A stretch of DNA of 13,140 bases from an uncultured Olsenella sp. (GTDB lineage Bacteria > Actinomycetota > Coriobacteriia > Coriobacteriales > Atopobiaceae), in contig CAUGFC010000045.1 of assembly GCA_959598545.1 (NCBI GenBank), positions 1-13,140 of the forward strand, written 5' to 3'. The notes below the pieces were generated by a model, which was given only the letters and a program-made list of their open reading frames with translations, was not told the DNA's origin and ran no database searches. Below, in pieces: positions 7,212 through 13,140 of the stretch; position 1 is the stretch's first letter; the number at the start of each line of letters is the position of its first letter. A program made the translations under genes and the position numbers.

Positions 7212-7255
7212 GCCGTCCCGAGAACGGTGGGGATCCCCGCCGATTTTGGGACGGC
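7212..7255 (+). other. Long imperfect hairpin (20-bp stem) downstream of truA
   Basis: All pairs fall in one register (positions sum to 14467). The outer stem is GCCGTCCC (7212-7219) with GGGACGGC (7248-7255). The middle is GAGA with TTTT through A-U and G-U pairs, with a single A-A mismatch at 7224/7243. The inner stem is CGGTGGG (7225-7231) with CCCGCCG (7236-7242), and the loop is GATC. The inner hairpin plus ATTTT could act as a terminator for truA, while the full structure would form only after read-through. No T-run follows the outer stem. Confidence 0.7.
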
Positions 7256-7262
7256 GACGATG

Positions 7263-7282
7263 CCGAAGGGCCCCTCGGTTTT
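7263..7282 (+). terminator. Possible weak intrinsic terminator after truA
   Basis: CCG-A-AGG, loop GCC, CCT-CGG forms a 6-bp stem with one bulged A, followed by TTTT (7279-7282). Together with the hairpin at 7212-7255 this may end the truA transcript. The stem is short, so confidence is modest. Confidence 0.4.
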
Positions 7283-7283
7283 G

Positions 7284-7296
7284 ACCGCGTCGCGGT
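7284..7296 (+). promoter_or_regulatory. Perfect 13-base dyad, possible operator
   Basis: ACCGCG-T-CGCGGT is a perfect inverted repeat around a central T, about 95 bases before the exporter start. It could bind a dimeric repressor or form a small hairpin. In GC-rich DNA a dyad of this size can arise by chance. Confidence 0.3.
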
Positions 7297-7334
7297 TTCG
7301 AAGCCCCCGCCCGATTCGCGTCCGCCGTGATGGG

Positions 7335-7340
7335 TAGAAT
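7335..7340 (+). promoter_or_regulatory. Possible -10 box (TAGAAT) before the exporter gene
   Basis: TAGAAT lies in a locally AT-richer stretch 32-38 bases before the start codons at 7373/7379. No convincing -35 is found 15-19 bases upstream. It lies downstream of the hairpins, so the transcript would start free of them. Confidence 0.33.
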
Positions 7341-7366
7341 AGCCGCGGCTAACTTTTCGTATCTTC

Positions 7367-7371
7367 GGAGG
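7367..7371 (+). promoter_or_regulatory. Shine-Dalgarno GGAGG favouring a TTG start
   Basis: GGAGG ends only 1 base before ATG 7373, too close for normal initiation, but 7 bases before the in-frame TTG at 7379. TTG starts are also used by infA and rpsM in this window, so TTG 7379 is the better start. Confidence 0.6.
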
Positions 7372-7378
7372 CATGACC

Positions 7379-8281
7379 TTGGAACTGCTGCTTCACGAAC
7401 TCGAGCACAGCGTGCTAGACACGCTTGGTCTGGTGCCGCTGCTCCTTGTCACCTACCTTGCCATGGAGGCGATCGAGCACTCCGCGAGCGAGCGCGTCCG
7501 CGTGGCGATTGAGCGCTCGGGCAAGGCGGGGCCGGTCGTCGGGGGCGTGCTGGGGGCGCTGCCGCAGTGCGGCTTCTCGGCGATGGCCGCGACGCTCTAC
7601 GCGGGGCGTGTGGTCACGGTCGGAACGCTGGTCGCCGTGATACTCTCCACCTCCGACGAGATGATCCCGGTGTTTCTCGCCCACCAGGCGCCTCTGGACG
7701 AGCTGGCGGGAATCGTGGCGCTCAAGGTCGTCGTGGGCGTCGTCGTGGGCCTCGCGGTCGACGCGACGCTCCGCGTCTGGAGGCGCTCCGGCGACGGCGG
7801 GCTCCACATCCATGAGCTCTGCGAGCGGGAGCACTGCCACTGCGACGAGGCAGGCGAAGGCCACGGGCACCACGACCACGGGCGCTGGGGCATCGTGCGC
7901 TCCGCGCTCGTCCACACGGTGCAGGTCACGCTCTTCATATTCGTCGTCACGTTCGCCTTCGGCCTCGCGATTGAATGCGTGGGGCGGGAGGCCCTGGGCG
8001 CGCTTCTCGCCAACCACCCCGTCAGGGCCACCTTCGTGGCGGCCCTCGTGGGTCTCGTGCCCAACTGCGCCGCGAGCGTGGCGATAACGGAGCTCTACCT
8101 TGACGGCGTGCTCGCCGTCGGCCCCATGGTCGCGGGGCTCCTCGCCTCCGGCGGCATGGGTCTCCTCGTGCTCTGGCGGACCAACGCGGACGCCCGCCAG
8201 AACGCCGCGGTCACCGCCTTCGTCTACGCCGTGGCCGTTGCGACTGGCCTCGCCGTGGGAGGTTTGGGTATCCTGTTCTAA
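7379..8281 (+). CDS. Putative heavy-metal exporter, ArsP_2 / putative manganese transporter family
   Basis: A 300-residue polytopic membrane protein (302 if started at ATG 7373, the numbering used here). It has two related halves. Half 1 carries GGVLGALPQCGFSA (57-70), LYAGRV, then GTLVAVILSTSDEMIPV; half 2 carries GLVPNCAASVAITELYLDGVL (227-247). The paired PQCG and PNCA motifs suggest an internal duplication. Between the halves is a hydrophilic loop (about 137-172) rich in metal ligands: H145, H147, C150, H154, C155, H156, C157, H164, H166, H167, H169. I recognise this pattern from the family labelled 10TM putative heavy-metal exporter, also called arsenic efflux or manganese transporter; the substrate is not proven. 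The start choice is discussed at the RBS entry. The next gene follows 34 bases after the stop and may be cotranscribed. Confidence 0.82.
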   Translation: MELLLHELEHSVLDTLGLVPLLLVTYLAMEAIEHSASERVRVAIERSGKAGPVVGGVLGALPQCGFSAMAATLYAGRVVTVGTLVAVILSTSDEMIPVFLAHQAPLDELAGIVALKVVVGVVVGLAVDATLRVWRRSGDGGLHIHELCEREHCHCDEAGEGHGHHDHGRWGIVRSALVHTVQVTLFIFVVTFAFGLAIECVGREALGALLANHPVRATFVAALVGLVPNCAASVAITELYLDGVLAVGPMVAGLLASGGMGLLVLWRTNADARQNAAVTAFVYAVAVATGLAVGGLGILF

Positions 8282-8315
8282 GCGTCTTTCAGGAGAGCGG
8301 AGAGCGGAGGGCCGC

Positions 8316-9113
8316 ATGAGCCTCATTGTGAGAAATCGCGAGCGCTTCGAGCGCACGGACGTTCCGGAGCCGAGCGCCCACCGCAACCTCATCGGCGCCA
8401 TCGTTGCCGTCGCCGCCCTCGCAGCCACGGCCGTCGTGGTCTACCTCGCCTGGAACCGGGCGAGCCTCGAGAGCCGCCTGGGCGACAGCTCCCTGTCGGA
8501 CGCCGTGGTCGCGCTCGCGCAGTACGACGAGGCGGGACCGTCGGGCGGCTACGCCGTCTCGGAGGACGACATCAGCATCACGCTCCTGCTCACCGCCGAC
8601 AGCCTGGACGAGACGGGCGGTACCCTCACGGCGGCGCGCATCCTGTCGGTGAACGCCACGCAGGGCACCGCGGCCCTCGTGAACGTCCCCACAGACCTCG
8701 CGCTCACGGTCGACGAGACGCCCACGACCCTCGCGGAGCTCTTCTCGTCACAGGGCTGCGCCGCCTGTGTGCTCCAGCTCGGCCTCGCCGCGGGCGTAAG
8801 CTTCGACAGCGTCGTCCTCGCGACGGGCGACGTGATCGAGGAGGCTGCACAGCTCGCCGGGTCGGGGTCGGACAACCTCGTCCGCAGCGCCTCCGGGTTC
8901 CTCTCGAAGATCAGGACGAACATGGACGCCGCCGGCCTGCTCGCGTTCGCCGAGCGGCTCGCCGCCGTCGGGACATCCAACCTCGCTGCCTCCGATGCCG
9001 TGCTCGTCGCCGAGGTGGCGACCAACGAGGACGGCGCTGCCGCCGAGACCGGCCGTCAGGTGCTGGACAAGACGCAGCTCAACGTCGCCATAGGTCGCTT
9101 CGTCGCCGCCTAG
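8316..9113 (+). CDS. Single-pass extracytoplasmic protein, degenerate LCP-like domain
   Basis: 265 residues. A basic/acidic cytosolic N-terminus (1-24) is followed by one transmembrane helix (about 25-46, LIGAIVAVAALAATAVVVYLAW) and an extracytoplasmic domain. Residues ~85-195 resemble the start of a LytR-CpsA-Psr domain: a strand SITLLLTADS, ILSVNATQGTAALVNVPTD in place of the usual ...SIPRD, TLAELFSSQG, and LAAGVSFDSVVLATGDVIEEAAQLAGSG in place of the yv-f-lvd-GG segment. The arginine of SIPRD is T126 here, and no later Arg-rich LCP motifs are seen, so phosphotransferase activity is doubtful. A CAAC motif (148-151) might form a disulfide. ATG 8316 has CGGAGG (8305-8310) 5 bases upstream. 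The gene is certain; the LCP relation is an inference from pattern. Confidence 0.75.
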   Translation: MSLIVRNRERFERTDVPEPSAHRNLIGAIVAVAALAATAVVVYLAWNRASLESRLGDSSLSDAVVALAQYDEAGPSGGYAVSEDDISITLLLTADSLDETGGTLTAARILSVNATQGTAALVNVPTDLALTVDETPTTLAELFSSQGCAACVLQLGLAAGVSFDSVVLATGDVIEEAAQLAGSGSDNLVRSASGFLSKIRTNMDAAGLLAFAERLAAVGTSNLAASDAVLVAEVATNEDGAAAETGRQVLDKTQLNVAIGRFVAA

Positions 9114-9175
9114 CGCCATCCCCACCCCTCGCTTCTCTGTCGTTTTTCTGCGACGCGCTGGGCGTGTCCCGACGC

Positions 9176-9184
9176 TGATAACCT
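9176..9184 (+). promoter_or_regulatory. Possible extended -10 (TGATAACCT) before the glycosyltransferase
   Basis: TGA plus TAACCT lies 45 bases before ATG 9230 in the 116-base gap after the LCP-like gene. No -35 is visible. A separate promoter would make the glycosyltransferase its own transcript. Confidence 0.3.
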
Positions 9185-9205
9185 AGAGTCGTTCCCTCGT
9201 GTGCG

Positions 9206-9222
9206 TTTCCGTGTGACGGAAG
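9206..9222 (+). other. Small hairpin over the glycosyltransferase ribosome site
   Basis: TTCCGT (9207-9212), loop GTG, ACGGAA (9216-9221), with an additional T-G pair at 9206/9222. It pairs part of the purine-rich GGAAGGGGCGG leader of the gene at 9230 and could lower its translation. Confidence 0.4.
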
Positions 9223-9229
9223 GGGCGGA

Positions 9230-10300
9230 ATGGCCCACGGCGTGTCAACAACCCCGGTCGTCTCGGTGCTCATGGTGTCCCATGACGCCGAGGGGTCCGT
9301 GCGCCGCGCCATAGAGAGCGTCCAGAACCAGTCACTGAGAGATCTCGAGCTCATCGTGGTCGACGCCGGCTCCGAGGACGCCACGGTGCGTCAGGTCGAG
9401 GCGATGGCCGAGCGCGACCTGCGCATCGACCTCGTCCGAGCGGAGCGCTGCGGTCGTCAGGCGGCCCTCGACGTCGCCCTCGAGCGGGCGCGCGGCAGCT
9501 ACGTCCTGGTCATGGACGCGGACGGCTGGCTCGCCGCGGGAGCCCTCGCCGGCCTCGTCGACCTCGCCGAGACGCGCTCGCTCGAGCTCGTGGTGGGCGG
9601 CATCGGTCTGAGCCTCGTCGGGGGCGCGGGCCGCGTCTCGGAGGCCGAGCTCTCCGGTGACGAGACGGTCTTCCTCACCCAGCACGACTTCCGCGCGGCC
9701 GCCTGGAGGCTCTTCGACTCTGGCCAGCTCCTGCCCGCGAGCGCCAAGCTCTTCGACCGCGAGCGCATCGGGCGGCTCGGGCTCGCCTTCCAGGCGGGCA
9801 GCCCCACCGACCACCCCTTCGTGCTCGAGTACCTGGCGGACGTCGAGCGCGTGGGCGTCATGGGGGGCGTGTCCTACCGGGTGGGCCGTCGGGTCGCGGA
9901 GCGGCCCCGTGCCTCCTCGGTCGTCGAGAGCTATCGTCGCCTCGAGTCCGAGCGCGAGAACCTTCTCGCCCTCTATCGTCACTGGGGCCTCGAGGGCGAC
10001 GCCGCGAGCATGGAGACGCTCCAGAGCCGCTACATGGAGCGTCTGGTTGCCTGCATCGAGGGTGTGTGCGGGAAGGGGAGCCCGCTGCCCGCCGCGGAGC
10101 AGCGCAGGATCGTCTCGCACATGATCGGCACCGACCATGCCCAGCTCGCCGCGAGCCTGGGGCATCCGAGGGGGCCGGCGGCCCGCTCCATGACCGCGCC
10201 GATCAGGAGCCGCAACACCCCGCTCGTCTGCGCCCAGGCGCGACTTCTCTCGCTCTTCGGCGGTCGTCTCAGCGAGGCGGCGCCCGACGCCTTCATCTGA
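9230..10300 (+). CDS. Family 2 glycosyltransferase
   Basis: 356 residues. The N-terminal GT-A domain (about 9-225) begins VVSVLMVSHDAEGSVRRAIESV, with a nucleotide-binding VVDAGSED (D45) and a DXD metal site as DAD (96-98) in YVLVMDADGWL. It therefore probably transfers a sugar from a nucleotide-sugar donor to a glycan, lipid or protein acceptor in the cytosol. No transmembrane segment is seen. The C-terminal ~130 residues are helical, with YRRLESERENLLALYRHWGLEG, and match nothing I recognise. ATG 9230 follows GGAAGGGG. The acceptor is unknown; neighbours suggest a cell-envelope role only loosely (LCP-like gene upstream). No other polysaccharide genes are present in the window. Confidence 0.88.
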   Translation: MAHGVSTTPVVSVLMVSHDAEGSVRRAIESVQNQSLRDLELIVVDAGSEDATVRQVEAMAERDLRIDLVRAERCGRQAALDVALERARGSYVLVMDADGWLAAGALAGLVDLAETRSLELVVGGIGLSLVGGAGRVSEAELSGDETVFLTQHDFRAAAWRLFDSGQLLPASAKLFDRERIGRLGLAFQAGSPTDHPFVLEYLADVERVGVMGGVSYRVGRRVAERPRASSVVESYRRLESERENLLALYRHWGLEGDAASMETLQSRYMERLVACIEGVCGKGSPLPAAEQRRIVSHMIGTDHAQLAASLGHPRGPAARSMTAPIRSRNTPLVCAQARLLSLFGGRLSEAAPDAFI

Positions 10301-10323
10301 CGCCGTCAGGGGCGCACAGGGCG

Positions 10324-10329
10324 TACAAT
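10324..10329 (+). promoter_or_regulatory. Possible -10 box (TACAAT) before the Fe-S protein gene
   Basis: TACAAT lies 49 bases before GTG 10379 in the 78-base gap after the glycosyltransferase. No -35 match is found at the usual distance, so this is a weak prediction. Confidence 0.33.
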
Positions 10330-10378
10330 GAGACTTCGTGAAACGAACGCCGCAAGGTGAACGGAGAGGACGGACCGC

Positions 10379-11653
10379 GTGGCCGAGAAGAGAGATTTTC
10401 TCGATGAGCTCATAGACCTCCAGAGCGACTGGCGCTCTCTCAAGGAGATGCCCAACCAGATGGTTGGCTCCCTCATGGACGAGGAGGGCGAGCGCAAGGT
10501 CTTCAACCCCGCCGACTACAAGGAGAAGCCCTTCGCCAACTCGGGCCGCTGCCTGCGCGTCTCGTCCGGGCGCACGGACGTGTGCTCGCGCTGCCTCGAC
10601 GTGTGCCCAACGCACGCGATCACGATTCACGAGAAGACCGTCGCGGTCACGGAGGACTGCCGCAAGTGCGGCCTGTGCGCCGCCGTCTGCCCGACCGACA
10701 CGTTCTCCACCCGTCGCCACATGCCGCGCCAGGTCTACGACCAGATCGCTCGCGTGGCCTCCTCCTACGAGCAGTGCTATGTGACGTGCACGCGCGCCCT
10801 CAAGCGGCTGCCCAAGGGCAACGAGGTGGTTCTCGCCTGCGTGGGGGCCGTCTCGCGCGACCTCTGGTTCTCCCTGCTTGCGGACTATGACAACATCAGC
10901 GTCTACCTGCCCGTGGGCATCTGCGACCGCTGTCGTACGACTACGGGCGAGCAGACCTACGTCGACGCCATTGCCACGGCGGAGGAGTGGGCCGACGCCG
11001 CGCTCGGCCTCGAGGTCGACGAGGCGGAGATGACCCACGAGTACACGCGCGCCTACAAGCGCAGCCAGTTCGTGAGCGGGGCCGTGACCTCGGTCGAGCG
11101 CCTGGTCACGCGCACCAACCCGGCGCTCGCCGGCGCCAAGGCGGTGGCGCAGAAGATCTCCGACCACTCGCAGCGCCTGAACCGACTCCAGAAGGAGCTG
11201 GAGAACGCCGTGGGCTCCAAGTCCTCCAACAACCACCCGCGCCTCCTGACGCAGGGGCGCAAGCTCATGATGGGCGCGCTCCAGCACGACGAGGGCCTGG
11301 CGGAGTTCGTGAAGCTCGAGGTCCCCGTGTGCGACCACTCCCTCTGCACGATGTGCGGCGACTGCGCCAAGACCTGCTCGCTCCACGCCATCGACCTCGA
11401 CCGCGACGGCCAGGTGAGCGTGCAGAGCGCCTACTGCGTGAGCTGCGGGGCCTGCGTGACGGCCTGCGAGGACGGGGCGCTCTCCATGGGGCCCATGGAC
11501 ACGAGCGAGCTCGTGGTCCCGGACAAGGTCGCCGAGGAGGTCGCCCGCAAGAAGGCCGCCGCCAAGGCCAAGGCGGGCGAGTACGTGGAGAAGGGCAAGA
11601 AGCAGCTGAACCGCATGGCCGACGCCCTGGAGAAGCTGGACGACCAGGGGTGA
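10379..11653 (+). CDS. Four-cluster [4Fe-4S] ferredoxin-type protein
   Basis: 424 residues, GTG start with GGAGAGGA (10362-10369) upstream. The N-terminal ferredoxin region has C58 plus C69-x2-C72-x3-C76-P and a canonical C94-x2-C97-x2-C100-x3-C104-P. The C-terminal region has C323-x2-C326-x2-C329-x3-C333 and C353-x2-C356-x2-C359-x3-C363. Between them, residues ~125-195 form a cysteine-bearing domain: C133, C137, C154 in VVLACVGAVSRD, and C182/C185 in GICDRC. About 80 residues of charged helix follow, and a Lys/Ala-rich tail ends the protein. No signal peptide or membrane segment, so it is probably a cytosolic electron carrier or a redox-enzyme subunit. No catalytic partner is adjacent. The fold call is firm; the partner and reaction are unknown. 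Confidence 0.9.
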   Translation: MAEKRDFLDELIDLQSDWRSLKEMPNQMVGSLMDEEGERKVFNPADYKEKPFANSGRCLRVSSGRTDVCSRCLDVCPTHAITIHEKTVAVTEDCRKCGLCAAVCPTDTFSTRRHMPRQVYDQIARVASSYEQCYVTCTRALKRLPKGNEVVLACVGAVSRDLWFSLLADYDNISVYLPVGICDRCRTTTGEQTYVDAIATAEEWADAALGLEVDEAEMTHEYTRAYKRSQFVSGAVTSVERLVTRTNPALAGAKAVAQKISDHSQRLNRLQKELENAVGSKSSNNHPRLLTQGRKLMMGALQHDEGLAEFVKLEVPVCDHSLCTMCGDCAKTCSLHAIDLDRDGQVSVQSAYCVSCGACVTACEDGALSMGPMDTSELVVPDKVAEEVARKKAAAKAKAGEYVEKGKKQLNRMADALEKLDDQG

Positions 11654-11672
11654 CGGGGCCCTGCCGTCACCC
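11648..11672 (+). other. Stable hairpin spanning the stop codon of the Fe-S gene
   Basis: GGGTGACGG (11648-11656) pairs perfectly with CCGTCACCC (11664-11672) around a 7-base loop. The TGA stop is inside the 5' arm. No T-tract follows, so it is not a standard intrinsic terminator. It lies 22 bases before the ychF start and may be a processing or stability element between the two genes. Confidence 0.6.
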
Positions 11673-11693
11673 GTCTGAAGTAAGGAGAAGAAC

Positions 11694-12770
<1,077 letters not shown>

Positions 12771-12816
12771 GGTACGTGGGGGTGCCAGGCCGCACGTCGC
12801 TATCCCGTGTGCCACT

Positions 12817-13042
12817 GCTTAAGAATCCAGGGTAGTTGCATCTCTCGGCTGTCTGCACGCTTAAGAATCCGGGGTAGTTGTACCGTGTGTGTCCTTCTCG
12901 CCACTACAGACGGCGAGAAGGACAAGTATCAACTGGGCTTTCTTTGGCGCGGTGTCGCGACGGCCTGTAGCGAACCTACAACAACCCAAGATTCCTAAGC
13001 AGAGAACGCGGTGGAGACTACACTCACCTCAAATTCCTAAGC
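12817..13042. repeat. Mirror array of four 24-bp boxes (two direct, two inverted)
   Basis: Boxes A (12817-12840) and B (12859-12882) read on the + strand and match at 22 of 24 bases. Boxes C (12977-13000) and D (13019-13042) are the same motif on the - strand; C matches B at 20 of 24 and D matches C at 17 of 24. The best-conserved part is GCTTARGAAT, then GGGT and TTGTA. A to B and C to D are each offset by exactly 42 bases (18-base spacers), and both A/D and B/C are centred on 12929.5. The stretch lies between convergent genes and is AT-richer than the surroundings. I do not recognise the motif; candidates are a MITE-like element, an array of protein sites, or a long imperfect RNA hairpin. 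Confidence 0.85.
12891..12923 (+). other. Perfect 12-bp hairpin inside the mirror array
   Basis: GTCCTTCTCGCC (12891-12902) pairs fully with GGCGAGAAGGAC (12912-12923) around the 9-base loop ACTACAGAC. Neither strand has a T-tract directly after it, so it is not a typical intrinsic terminator, although it may help end ychF transcription. It is centred at 12907, not at the array centre 12929.5. Confidence 0.75.
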
Positions 13043-13101
13043 AAGTTGCGGCGCCCGGTTCGTTCCGGGATGCCCAGCGTGCCTCCCCCGTTCCCGTCGC
13101 G

Positions 13102-13140
13102 CTACTCCGCCACGTCGGTGCCGAGCACCACGACGACGTC
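13102..13140 (-). CDS. C-terminal end of a convergent gene, probably LytR_C-type
   Basis: On the - strand the last 39 bases read D-V-V-V-V-L-G-T-D-V-A-E followed by TAG (stop at 13104-13102), and the gene enters from beyond the right edge. A hydrophobic Val run followed by LG-[TS]-D near the terminus is typical of the LytR_C domain found at the end of LCP-family cell-wall ligases and related envelope proteins. Only 12 residues are visible, so the family call is tentative, though the reading frame fits the high-GC codon pattern well. Confidence 0.5.
   Translation of the reverse strand, partial: DVVVVLGTDVAE

Larger units (their letters stand above)
12771..13101. other. 331-base gap between convergent genes
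   Basis: It contains the four-box mirror array, the 12-bp hairpin and, near its right end, a short hairpin CCCGG (13054-13058) with CCGGG (13065-13069). An open frame at 12807-12998 runs through the boxes but has no ribosome site and no recognisable sequence; I do not call it a gene. No RNA gene is recognised here. Confidence 0.7.

Noticed and set aside
7197..7372. yybP-ykoY manganese riboswitch before the exporter
   Set aside because: The known consensus (GGGGAGUAG and its partner loop) is not present; only unrelated hairpins are found.
8100..8315. N-terminal extension of the LCP-like protein within the exporter gene
   Set aside because: The sequence overlaps conserved exporter codons and is Ser/Pro-rich shadow; ATG 8316 has a good ribosome site just before the membrane anchor.
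9139..9154. GTCG-TTTTTCTG-CGAC as a terminator after the LCP-like gene
   Set aside because: The stem is only 4 bp and the T-run lies in the loop rather than after the stem.
12817..12882. CRISPR-like direct repeat (24-base repeat, 18-base spacer)
   Set aside because: Only two direct copies exist and the other two are inverted; the spacers are too short and no cas gene is present.
12807..12998. Small + strand frame of 63 codons over the box array
   Set aside because: It contains a duplicated LRI-GSC segment only because boxes A and B are in the same frame (42 bases apart). No ribosome site or known similarity.

Overview
The window is GC-rich, and apart from a fragment at the far right edge every gene reads on the + strand. 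Its left part is the distal end of the bacterial spc/alpha ribosomal gene cluster: map, infA, rpmJ, rpsM, rpsK, rpsD, rpoA, rplQ. This is followed by an ECF-transporter energy module and truA. The gene order, GC content, TTG/GTG starts, and protein sequences such as the L17 with an acidic tail and the S4 without zinc cysteines suggest a high-GC actinobacterium. My best guess is class Coriobacteriia, Olsenella/Atopobiaceae type. The taxonomy is inferred from impression, not from a search.

Layout. Positions 1-754 hold a 5'-truncated methionine aminopeptidase whose first ~55 bases look unreliable. Positions 757-4258 hold the translation/transcription operon infA-rpmJ-rpsM-rpsK-rpsD-rpoA-rplQ. 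It has short gaps, strong Shine-Dalgarno sites and a good intrinsic terminator at its end. Positions 4276-6343 encode a fused double ATPase (EcfA1-EcfA2) and an overlapping EcfT: a complete energy-coupling module with no S component nearby, so probably a shared (group II) module. Positions 6402-7196 encode the tRNA pseudouridine synthase TruA.

Positions 7197-11653 are the less conserved part. A structured leader with a 20-bp hairpin precedes a polytopic putative metal exporter of the ArsP_2/'putative manganese transporter' type, which carries a His/Cys-rich loop. Then come a single-pass extracytoplasmic protein that resembles a degenerate LytR-CpsA-Psr domain, a family 2 glycosyltransferase, and a cytosolic protein with four [4Fe-4S] motifs. 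Positions 11694-12770 encode the ATPase YchF. The last ~330 bases separate ychF from a convergent gene, of which only 12 C-terminal codons are visible; they look like the end of a LytR_C domain.

The most unusual structure lies in that convergent gap. Four copies of a 24-bp box form two direct pairs, each with a 42-bp period, facing one another in exact mirror arrangement around 12929.5. A separate perfect 12-bp hairpin sits off-centre inside. I know of no named element with this layout. The other items worth a look are the LCP-like protein lacking the usual arginine, the four-cluster Fe-S protein with an extra Cys-rich central domain, and the long hairpin before the exporter gene. I see no tRNA, rRNA, CRISPR array, transposase or phage gene.
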